Shown: piece after piece, positions 1-5,273 of the stretch
Numbering within the stretch: the stretch's first letter is position 1
Layout of the letters: every line of letters begins with the position of its first letter
Assembly (NCBI GenBank): GCA_024464205.1
Contig: JANHAI010000080.1
Coordinates: 1-5,273 of the forward strand
Direction of reading: 5' to 3'
Length of the DNA: 5,273 bases
DNA from: Candidatus Methanomethylicia archaeon
Lineage (GTDB): Archaea > Thermoproteota > Methanomethylicia > Methanomethylicales > Methanomethylicaceae
Notes under the pieces: generated by a model
Databases searched by the model: none
Told to the model about the DNA's origin: nothing
What the model saw: the letters and a program-made list of their open reading frames with translations, nothing else
Program-made: the position numbers and the translations under genes

Positions 1-1179
1 AGTCGAGTAGAGCCTCTGTCTGTAGTCAGTGAGGGTCCAGTTGAACGTGAGGAATGCCTCGAGCGGGCTGCTGAAATGGGAGTAAGACGAATGGATTGCC
101 CCTGTCTCGCCATCCTTCATGGACATGTACTCGTAAAAGTCGGCTTGGCACAACAGCCTCCACGCCCTGAGCGCCTTCCCTCCGCTGCTCTTCGCCAACG
201 GGTAGAGGTACTTCATGTTGTCCAGGCAGTACTTCTGGAGGGGATTGGACGCCCACGCAGAGAGGTCTTTTTCGAGGTCCGCTGATGACGTCGGCTGCTC
301 GCCCTCGAGCTCCCCGCGAGGCTCGAGGCTTTGGCAAGTTTCGAGGGGGGTGGAGAGCCTGAGATCGTCATTGCGTTCGATAAGGTCGAGCAGCTTCTCG
401 AGGAAGGCCCTGGTGGCATTGCCATCGCTGTACCTTTCGCCGAAGGTCTCCATGCTGAAAGAGACCAGCACGAGGTCGCCTTCCTTTCCCGCAAAGATCT
501 GGTAGAGCGCCTCTGCGTCTGCAATCCCGGAGGGCAGAGCGGGGCTGCAGAGCCTGTAGTTGATGAGGTCTGAGAGCCTGTAATCCCTCGCGATTAGCCT
601 CAGGCCCCCGCCTCTCGAGGCGTACAGGTAGTTTGGAGACCTCCAGCCGAGGAGGGATCCCGAGCCTTCAACGAGACCGGCTTTGAAGCCGAGGGTGCTG
701 AGGGTTCCCCCCACGCCGTTGTCATAGATCCAGCCGGTGTTCCTGGCGGTCAGTGCATCGTAATCGAGGAGCCCCTTCAGGACCTTCCTGTGAATCGCGA
801 TCTGACGGGAGAAGTCTTCGTATTCCAAGATGCTTGAGATGGACCGGAAATAAGGCTCCGCGATGAATTCGCACCTGTTGCTCGCCCTTATCTCCTTCAG
901 ACCGGAGAGTACCGCGTTGTTCCACATGTTGCATTGGTCGAGGAGCGTCCCGGAGGCACAGACACTGCATCTAAAGCGGTCAGACTTGAGGCGCGCCGAG
1001 AGCATCTTCAGCATCGGGAGGTACGACCTCTCAGCGACCCTCTGCAGGATCTCCCTGTTCAGCTCGTCATCAAAAAAGCTCTCCTCGAAGTTGTGGCCGC
1101 CTTGCCCGCTGAGCCTGCCGAACTGTCGCTTGAGCCTCCTTGGCTGGTGCATCTCGAAGAGCAGTAATATGTCGACCAA
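1..1179 (-). CDS. GH57 alpha-amylase-like protein, catalytic residues missing (3' end beyond window)
   Basis: An unbroken minus-strand reading frame of 393 codons runs off the left edge without a stop. It matches the GH57 alpha-amylase subfamily (MJ1611 type, about 467 aa) along its visible length. Scaffold motifs seen are HQP at 11-13, LGWRSPNYLY at 177-186, YRLSD at 200-204, ETFGE at 244-248, and a C-terminal helical part with LSAW at 306-309. The family's catalytic Glu (RNTE in active members) is Gly149 in RNTGWIY. The catalytic Asp (MDYETFGE) is Ser242 in FSMETFGE. The CSR-2 His (YYHS) is Arg112, and the CSR-5 His (SDH) is Phe348. I checked the Gly149 and Ser242 codons on the raw sequence (733-735 and 454-456). 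A TTG start at 1179 is preferred because the ATG at 1152 falls inside the first beta-strand, just before HQP; an in-frame TAA lies further upstream. No signal peptide is seen, so it is probably cytoplasmic. A CxxC (Cys71, Cys74) lies where active relatives have no such pair. Inference: a non-hydrolytic glycan-binding or regulatory homologue acting with the neighbouring TreT. The family is confident; the role is unknown. Confidence 0.88.
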   Translation of the reverse strand, partial: MVDILLLFEMHQPRRLKRQFGRLSGQGGHNFEESFFDDELNREILQRVAERSYLPMLKMLSARLKSDRFRCSVCASGTLLDQCNMWNNAVLSGLKEIRASNRCEFIAEPYFRSISSILEYEDFSRQIAIHRKVLKGLLDYDALTARNTGWIYDNGVGGTLSTLGFKAGLVEGSGSLLGWRSPNYLYASRGGGLRLIARDYRLSDLINYRLCSPALPSGIADAEALYQIFAGKEGDLVLVSFSMETFGERYSDGNATRAFLEKLLDLIERNDDLRLSTPLETCQSLEPRGELEGEQPTSSADLEKDLSAWASNPLQKYCLDNMKYLYPLAKSSGGKALRAWRLLCQADFYEYMSMKDGETGAIHSSYSHFSSPLEAFLTFNWTLTDYRQRLYST

Positions 1180-1248
1180 TTTCAGTCTTGATGATAATAT
1201 CAATTATTCCCATATTAAGCTATTCTGATTAATGGTGGCTTGCGCCGC
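1180..1248 (-). promoter_or_regulatory. AT-rich spacer, candidate promoter of the GH57-like gene
   Basis: This 69 bp gap between the treT stop and the GH57-like start is clearly richer in A and T than the genes around it. On the minus strand it contains CTTAATATG (1211-1219), a possible archaeal TATA element. With the usual TATA-to-start spacing of about 26 bases, transcription would begin near 1190, about 10 bases before the TTG codon. That would give a nearly leaderless message and would fit the absence of a Shine-Dalgarno sequence. The TATA match is weak, and read-through from treT is equally possible. Confidence 0.35.
1188..1203. repeat. 16 bp near-palindrome, candidate operator
   Basis: TTGATGATAATATCAA pairs at 6 of 8 symmetric positions, with perfect TTGAT/ATCAA arms. 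It ends 8 bases upstream of the TTG start of the GH57-like gene and lies downstream of the TATA-like element, where a repressor could block initiation. AT-rich sequence gives such palindromes by chance fairly often, so this is only a candidate. Confidence 0.25.
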
Positions 1249-2475
1249 TCAGCGAGCCGTTGCCTTGCTTTTGCCGACGAGCTCTATGTGCATTCTGATG
1301 TAGTCCATGATCCCCTTCGTTATGAGGAAGTTGAGCCTGACATGCCTCATCCCCGCCTGGCCGAGCTCCCTCGCGAGCCACCTCTTTTTGAGGAGATGCC
1401 TCAGCTTCCCAGCCGCTTCCTCATAGTTGCTGACCAAAAAGCCTGTGACGCCGTCGATTACCTGGAGGGGGATCCCGCCCGCCCTTGTTGCCACTACAGG
1501 GACACCCTTCCACAGGGCTTCTGTGACGGTCAAGCCAAAGCCCTCCCTAATGGACATCTGGAGTGCGGCGCTGAAGCCCCTCTGGAATGCGTTTACCTCG
1601 ATGTCCCCCACGCCGTCCAAGTTGCTCAGTATGAAGCAGTCCTTATCTTTGCCAGCGAATGAAACGGTCTTATTGTACCATTCGCTGCCCTCAGGATCGT
1701 CCTTTGCGAACGAGCCGATCATGACAAACTGGACTGACGACATCTCGCTCTTGATGGACCGGTAAACCTTGATCGCCCCGATCGGGTCCTTCCATGGGTC
1801 GTAGCGGCCTACTTGACCTATGATAGGCCTCTCGGGGTCCAGGCCGTATCTCAAGAGTACCTTCTCGATCTGGTCGGCGCTGAGGGGTTCATTTTTTGGG
1901 GAGAGGGGGTCTATTGTCGGGTGGTCGATCAGTGCTTGTATCTCCAGATCCTTGGGGATGTACCTCTCCATGGAGAAGACTGAAGCGTCGAACATGTTGA
2001 CCATCCCAGAGAGCCTACTCCACACGCCCATATTTGGCGAGGAGGTGTCGATGTGGCATCGCCAGACCCATTTCCCTCCCTTTTTGAAGTTGATAAGGGG
2101 GAGCGGTTGCGGGTCGTGGATGACCACGACATCCCCGTCAAGAGACAGGATCGACGAGTTGAACTCTGCTATATCATGGTATTTCTTCCATTCTCCTTCG
2201 GATATCCCTACGCTGGCGTCCCCCTGAAGGGCGTTGTGCAGCCTTTTCGTTATCGAGAAGAACTCTTCGTTGCCCCTTATGGTCTGCCAGCTGGCTGAGA
2301 TGCCCAGCGACTGAGCCAAAGGCACGACCCTGCGGAGCATCTCTGCGACGCCCCCGCCGTACGGAGTGGCATTGACATGCACTACCTTCTCGCCTTTTAT
2401 GAGACCGGCGAGCTGCTTTATTCCATCGATCTCGCTCTCCCCTACTATAGCCAAATACTCGTCGATCGCAACCAT
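1249..2475 (-). CDS. treT: Trehalose glycosyltransferring synthase TreT (GT4 family)
   Basis: TreT joins the glucose of an NDP-glucose (ADP- or UDP-glucose) to free glucose to give trehalose; in some species the reaction is reversible. The 408 aa product has close to the usual length and is recognisably like the Thermococcus and Pyrococcus enzymes throughout. The N-terminal GT-B half carries HVNATPYGGGVAEML (33-47), NALQG (81-85), VVIHDPQP (117-124) and WRCHID (138-143). The C-terminal nucleotide-binding half carries TIDPLSPKN (187-195), QVGRYDPWK (221-229, with Arg224 and Lys229), NAFQRG (295-300) and the EX7E motif REGFGLTVTE (Glu311 and Glu319). No key residue appears to be missing. No signal peptide or membrane segment is seen, so the enzyme is cytoplasmic. 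The ATG start follows directly on the TAG stop of the upstream CBS gene, so the two are almost certainly co-transcribed and probably translationally coupled. Trehalose would serve as a compatible solute or carbon store. Whether the donor is UDP- or ADP-glucose cannot be read from the sequence. Confidence 0.94.
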   Translation of the reverse strand: MVAIDEYLAIVGESEIDGIKQLAGLIKGEKVVHVNATPYGGGVAEMLRRVVPLAQSLGISASWQTIRGNEEFFSITKRLHNALQGDASVGISEGEWKKYHDIAEFNSSILSLDGDVVVIHDPQPLPLINFKKGGKWVWRCHIDTSSPNMGVWSRLSGMVNMFDASVFSMERYIPKDLEIQALIDHPTIDPLSPKNEPLSADQIEKVLLRYGLDPERPIIGQVGRYDPWKDPIGAIKVYRSIKSEMSSVQFVMIGSFAKDDPEGSEWYNKTVSFAGKDKDCFILSNLDGVGDIEVNAFQRGFSAALQMSIREGFGLTVTEALWKGVPVVATRAGGIPLQVIDGVTGFLVSNYEEAAGKLRHLLKKRWLARELGQAGMRHVRLNFLITKGIMDYIRMHIELVGKSKATAR

Positions 2476-3357
2476 CTATTTCATCATCCCGACTAGGGTA
2501 TCGGCGCCTATGGACCTCGCGAGGCCAACTATCATGTCTATGCGCGAGATTATCCCTTTCAACTCACCGAGGTCGTTCATTACGACGAGCCCGCTGATGT
2601 CTTTCTCCAACGCTATTTCTATGGCATCTCCGATGTCAATCTCTTCTCTGCAGGCGATTACTTCCCTTCTGCATATCCCTTCTATCGGTTCGGATAGGAG
2701 GTCCTCTAGCCTCCCGTTAGTGTTGAGTGCTTCTAAGCGCTCGGTCCTCGAGAATATGTGCCTCACCACGTCGCTTATCGTTACGATTCCAGCAACTTTC
2801 CCATCAGTCACTAGGGGCAGGCGCCTCACTCTTTCGTTAAGCATCATTTCGGCAGCCTCGAGGATGGTCGAGGACAACGGGGTGACGCAGACATTTGGCT
2901 TCATGAATTTCCTGACTTCGATGCCTAGCCTCATCCCCCTGCACCTTTGGAGAAGGTCGACCTCCTCGATTATGCCGACATAGTTGTTCGAGGCGTCAAC
3001 GATGATCACGTAGCCAGCCATGTTCTCGACCATAAACTTCAGGACAGTGCTCGCTGAAGTCTCAGTTGTGAAGACCTGGTGGCTCTCGTCTATAACCATT
3101 CTTATGGGCTCGCTTAGGATCGCCTTCAGCCCTTTCCCCTCGCGGATCGCCCTTCCCCTCTTCCCCAAGAGGATCTCAAGGATGCGCCTGGCGCTCAATA
3201 TGCCCTTGAATTTGCCTTTCTCGTCGACGAGGACGAGGCGGTAAGGGTGCTTTGCGCCTGCTACGACGCCCAGGGCGGAGTTGATTGGGGATGCCCAGTC
3301 GAGGACAGATTTCCTCTTGGCCATGGATGATGCGACTACTTTTTCGCCCAAAATCAT
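2476..3357 (-). CDS. Four-CBS-domain protein, likely nucleotide-sensing regulator
   Basis: A 293 aa protein made almost wholly of four CBS repeats (two Bateman pairs), at roughly residues 15-65, 82-137, 150-203 and 221-278. CBS pairs commonly bind AMP, ADP, ATP or S-adenosyl compounds and act as energy or ligand sensors. The last two repeats keep the ribose-binding pattern G-h-h-S/T-x-x-D: GIVTISD (190-196) and GIISRID (268-274). In the first two repeats it has drifted: GILSARR (52-58) lacks the Asp, and GIIEEVD (128-134) has Glu for Ser/Thr. There is no DNA-binding, enzymatic or membrane domain. The ATG at 3357 is chosen because an in-frame TAA lies shortly upstream and a GGGG run directly precedes it. 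Met12 (3324) is an alternative start, also without a good ribosome site. The stop abuts the treT ATG, suggesting that the partner or target is TreT or carbohydrate metabolism; this is inference from order only. Confidence 0.9.
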   Translation of the reverse strand: MILGEKVVASSMAKRKSVLDWASPINSALGVVAGAKHPYRLVLVDEKGKFKGILSARRILEILLGKRGRAIREGKGLKAILSEPIRMVIDESHQVFTTETSASTVLKFMVENMAGYVIIVDASNNYVGIIEEVDLLQRCRGMRLGIEVRKFMKPNVCVTPLSSTILEAAEMMLNERVRRLPLVTDGKVAGIVTISDVVRHIFSRTERLEALNTNGRLEDLLSEPIEGICRREVIACREEIDIGDAIEIALEKDISGLVVMNDLGELKGIISRIDMIVGLARSIGADTLVGMMK

Positions 3358-3445
3358 GCCCCTATGACATTATGCCCCCACGATGTTAAGAAATTGCCGA
3401 TCAGCAGGAGCGGTGCTCGAGCCGCGGATCGGTTGCGGGCGCCCT
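3358..3445 (-). promoter_or_regulatory. Spacer between oxidoreductase and CBS gene, possible promoter
   Basis: This 88 bp gap follows the TAA stop of the oxidoreductase gene. On the minus strand it begins GC-rich, with the palindrome GGGCGCCC immediately after the stop and an inverted pair CCGATC (3397-3402)/GATCGG (3427-3432). It then turns AT-rich at AATTTCTTAAC (3383-3393). That tract lies about 26-36 bases before the CBS start codon and could be a TATA element for a CBS-treT message with a very short leader. There is no T-run after the inverted repeat, so a terminator for the upstream operon is not supported. Confidence 0.3.
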
Positions 3446-5212
3446 TTAATCCCCCCGAACAAGGCGCTCGAATGCCATAACAGCCTCAATCAGATCCTCC
3501 CTCTTTAGCATGCCGAGAGGCGTCGTTCTCTCGAAGATCCTGGCGGGAAGCCTTGTGCACTCCTTCTCAAGGGAGAATCCCTCGCGGTACTTGAAAGCGT
3601 ACTTTGCCTTCAGGATCGCTCTGCCAATGTTAGCGAGTTCGTCGGCGCTGATCTCTATCCCCATTGGTCTGAAGCACTTGCTCACAACGTCAAGTGTGTA
3701 GGCGCCCCTAGCGAAGTAACAGACGGCAAGGCTTGAGAGGACCTGCCTGACGCTCTCTTCGTCGAACAACAGCTTAGCCACTTCTGGGGGGGCACCTGCC
3801 TTGCCCGAGCATGCCATCTTCTGGTCTATGCTGTAGCCCGCCCCGTCGAGGTGGCTGTGCCTGGCGCCGGTAATGTAGCCGACATATGCCGCTGGCCCAG
3901 TGTGATATCCGGGCATCTCGTTGCCGCCGAATGCCAGGGCAAACTCCTCCCCGCCATACTTTTTGGCAGCAAAGAGGACGCCTTCTGCCATGGCGTCGAA
4001 GAGCGGGTACTTCCTGCGCGCTATGCAGTCCACTGCCTTGATGTAGGCCCTGTAGTCGCCCCACTTCAGCTCGAGGCCGCCAGCGTCCTCAGGCTTTATG
4101 ATGCCCCTCTCCATTGCCTCGGTTGCCCAGCTGAGCGCGACGCCCGTGCTCATGGCGTCTACCCCCACCTCCTCGACCTTGTCCATCAGTCTAAGGTAGT
4201 CCTCGGCTCTCCTGATGTCGAGCATCGCTGCCAGGGCGTATATCGGCTCATAATCGTAAGAGATCATCTTCGTCTTGTAGAAGTACGGCTCATTCTCGTA
4301 CGGCTCCCTTAGCGCGGCAACGTGTATGCATGATACAGGGCAGTGGGCGCAGGCGGTTCTCCTGCCCAGGAAGCTCTCAGCGATCCTCTCCCCCGAGAGG
4401 GCTTCCGCCCCATCGTACTGCTCGTTCAGGAGGTTTTTAGTCGGCAGCGTCTTTGTGGCGTTCAGTGGGAGGACGTTCATGGGCGTGCCAAGATCATGGT
4501 ATTTCTTCATCAGGGGCGACTTGAAGGTGTTGAAGAGGCTGTCGTAAATCTGGCGGTACGACTTCGGGTCCTTCATCTTGAAGCTCTCCCTCCCGGAGAT
4601 CTGTATTGCCTTGAGCTTCTTGCTCCCGAAGACCGCGCCGAGCCCAAGCCTCCCGAAATGCCTATAGGTTTCGGTCGTCACGCATGCGTATTTGACCATG
4701 CGCTCCCCGGCTATGCCTATCCTCATTATTGCCCTGATCCCGCCCCCACTCTCGATGTCCCTGATTATCCTGCCGACAGTTGAGCAGCTCTCCATGCCCC
4801 ACAGGGCGGATGCGTCCCTGAACCTGACCTTTTCGCCGTCGATCACGAGGTATACCGGCGTCTCGCTCCTCCCTTTAATGACGACGGCCCCCAGACCCGC
4901 CATCCGGAGCGCAACTGCGCACCTTCCGCCAGCATGGCTCTCGCCAAGGTTGCCGTTCAGAGGCGATTTGAACATCGCGATCGCCTTTGAGGCGAGGGGG
5001 TATATCCCGTTGAAGTAGCCTATGCTGATGATTATGGGGTTTTCTGGGCCGAGCGGGTCGGCGCCAAGCGGGCACTCCTTCTCAAGGAGCTTTATACCCA
5101 CCCCAGTACCGCCGATCCATGCCCTGAAGAGCTCTGGCTTCTCCTTAACCCAGCACCTCCTGCTCGTCAGGTTTATGTAGAGCACTTTGGAGAGATCCGT
5201 GGCGAGCATCAT
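3446..5212 (-). CDS. AOR-family tungsten aldehyde:ferredoxin oxidoreductase, WOR5/YdhV-like
   Basis: Family members bind a tungsten or molybdenum bis-pyranopterin and one [4Fe-4S] cluster, and usually oxidise aldehydes to carboxylates while reducing ferredoxin. The 588 aa product is of typical length (about 600). The N-terminal pterin domain has GGTGVG (34-39), SPLNGNLGESHAGG (83-96) and AGLGAVVIKG (105-114). Cluster ligands are C288-x2-C291-x3-C295 (TACAHCPVSC) and very likely Cys498 in SLAVCYF. The central and C-terminal domains have DAMSTG (352-357), EMPGYHTGP (432-440) and GARHSHLDGAGY (449-460). There is no export signal, so it is cytoplasmic. The start is the first ATG of an ATGATG pair; it overlaps the stop of an upstream ferredoxin gene and has the strong ribosome site GGGGGAGAGG just before it. 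A longer reading from a TTG at 5272 would be out-of-frame ferredoxin sequence. The ferredoxin partner resembles the two-subunit WOR5 of Pyrococcus and the YdhV/YdhY pair. The substrate cannot be predicted, and benzoyl-CoA-reductase-like or other AOR subgroups are not excluded. Confidence 0.92.
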   Translation of the reverse strand: MMLATDLSKVLYINLTSRRCWVKEKPELFRAWIGGTGVGIKLLEKECPLGADPLGPENPIIISIGYFNGIYPLASKAIAMFKSPLNGNLGESHAGGRCAVALRMAGLGAVVIKGRSETPVYLVIDGEKVRFRDASALWGMESCSTVGRIIRDIESGGGIRAIMRIGIAGERMVKYACVTTETYRHFGRLGLGAVFGSKKLKAIQISGRESFKMKDPKSYRQIYDSLFNTFKSPLMKKYHDLGTPMNVLPLNATKTLPTKNLLNEQYDGAEALSGERIAESFLGRRTACAHCPVSCIHVAALREPYENEPYFYKTKMISYDYEPIYALAAMLDIRRAEDYLRLMDKVEEVGVDAMSTGVALSWATEAMERGIIKPEDAGGLELKWGDYRAYIKAVDCIARRKYPLFDAMAEGVLFAAKKYGGEEFALAFGGNEMPGYHTGPAAYVGYITGARHSHLDGAGYSIDQKMACSGKAGAPPEVAKLLFDEESVRQVLSSLAVCYFARGAYTLDVVSKCFRPMGIEISADELANIGRAILKAKYAFKYREGFSLEKECTRLPARIFERTTPLGMLKREDLIEAVMAFERLVRGD

Positions 5213-5273
5213 GCCTCTCCCCCTTCCAATTCCTCGAGCTTGATCACGCCGTAGGGGCAGTAGCCTGCGCAAT
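5209..5273 (-). CDS. 4Fe-4S ferredoxin-like subunit, C-terminal end only
   Basis: Only the last 20 codons are inside the window. They read CAGYCPYGVIKLEEL and then a short acidic tail, ending at TGA (5209-5211). C-x3-C-P is the usual end of a C-x2-C-x2-C-x3-C-P [4Fe-4S] motif, so Cys3, Cys4 and the following Pro are visible and the first part lies beyond the right edge. The stop overlaps the ATG of the oxidoreductase gene (ATGA), typical of tightly coupled subunits. It probably carries electrons to or from the oxidoreductase, as in WOR5 and AOR-type complexes. The total number of clusters cannot be seen. Confidence 0.72.
   Translation of the reverse strand, partial: CAGYCPYGVIKLEELEGGEA
5214..5223 (-). 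promoter_or_regulatory. Shine-Dalgarno sequence of the oxidoreductase gene
   Basis: GGGGGAGAGG on the minus strand lies immediately before the ATGATG start and inside the end of the ferredoxin gene. It is the best ribosome site in the window. It supports the 588 aa start over the longer TTG reading. Confidence 0.6.

Noticed and set aside
62..70. Cysteine pair or metal site in the GH57-like protein (Cys71/Cys74) suspected elsewhere as a zinc motif
   Set aside because: The CxxC lies in a predicted beta-strand (RFRCSVCASG) with no second pair at a usual spacing, so a zinc site is not supported.
722..970. Minus-strand frame of 82 codons, with similar ones at 26-337 and 213-524
   Set aside because: They are out-of-frame readings of the GH57-like gene, rich in Arg, Ser and Pro, with no recognisable domain. 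I first considered whether they were pieces of a frameshifted gene, but a single frame is open through the whole region.
863..1228. Plus-strand frame of 121 codons
   Set aside because: It lies opposite the GH57-like gene, whose minus-strand product has clear family motifs; the plus-strand product has none and is Ser/Leu-rich as expected for an antisense frame.
2081..2085. T5 run (also 1385-1389) as a plus-strand terminator
   Set aside because: Both lie inside treT on the opposite strand, with no plus-strand gene to terminate.
2366..2983. Plus-strand frame of 205 codons
   Set aside because: It is antisense to the CBS protein and the start of TreT, both of which have strong family motifs. The long open frame is a by-product of codon bias.
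3851..4783. Plus-strand frames opposite the oxidoreductase (3851-4312 and 4343-4783)
   Set aside because: No domain is recognisable, and they are fully covered by the AOR-family gene with intact cluster and cofactor motifs.
5213..5272. Extension of the oxidoreductase to a TTG at 5272
   Set aside because: The added 20 residues are basic, low in similarity to the family and out of frame with the ferredoxin tail, while ATG at 5212 has a strong ribosome site and matches the family N-terminus.

Overview
The window reads as one strand of a compact, GC-rich prokaryotic genome. All five supported genes lie on the minus strand, so transcription runs from right to left. The gene set points to an anaerobic, probably thermophilic archaeon: an AOR-family tungstopterin oxidoreductase, an archaeal-type trehalose glycosyltransferring synthase (TreT), an MJ1611-like GH57 protein and a four-CBS protein. 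Bacteria such as Thermotogales also carry TreT, so the archaeal assignment is an inference, and the lineage cannot be fixed from this window.

From right to left in transcription order, the right edge (5209-5273) holds the last 20 codons of a 4Fe-4S ferredoxin-like protein. Its stop overlaps the start of an intact AOR-family aldehyde oxidoreductase (3446-5212, 588 aa) in an ATGA arrangement. The pair looks like a two-subunit oxidoreductase of the WOR5/YdhV type, with a catalytic subunit and a small Fe-S electron-transfer subunit. After an 88 bp spacer comes a 293 aa protein of four CBS domains (2476-3357). Its stop codon TAG is followed with no gap by the ATG of treT (1249-2475, 408 aa). A 69 bp AT-rich spacer separates treT from the last gene (1-1179), a GH57 family protein whose 3' end lies beyond the left edge.

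The most interesting item is that last gene. It aligns by eye along its length with the GH57 alpha-amylase subfamily typified by Methanocaldococcus MJ1611. However, the catalytic nucleophile Glu is Gly149 and the proton-donor Asp is Ser242, and conserved His residues near the active site are also replaced. It is therefore probably not a glycoside hydrolase but a non-catalytic homologue kept beside a trehalose synthase and a CBS sensor. Together CBS, TreT and the GH57-like protein suggest a small trehalose or glucan module. In it, synthesis of trehalose from NDP-glucose and glucose could be tuned by adenine nucleotides through the CBS protein and by a glycan-binding pseudoenzyme. That functional link is inferred from gene order and residue losses only.

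No tRNA, rRNA, CRISPR array, insertion sequence or clear terminator was seen.
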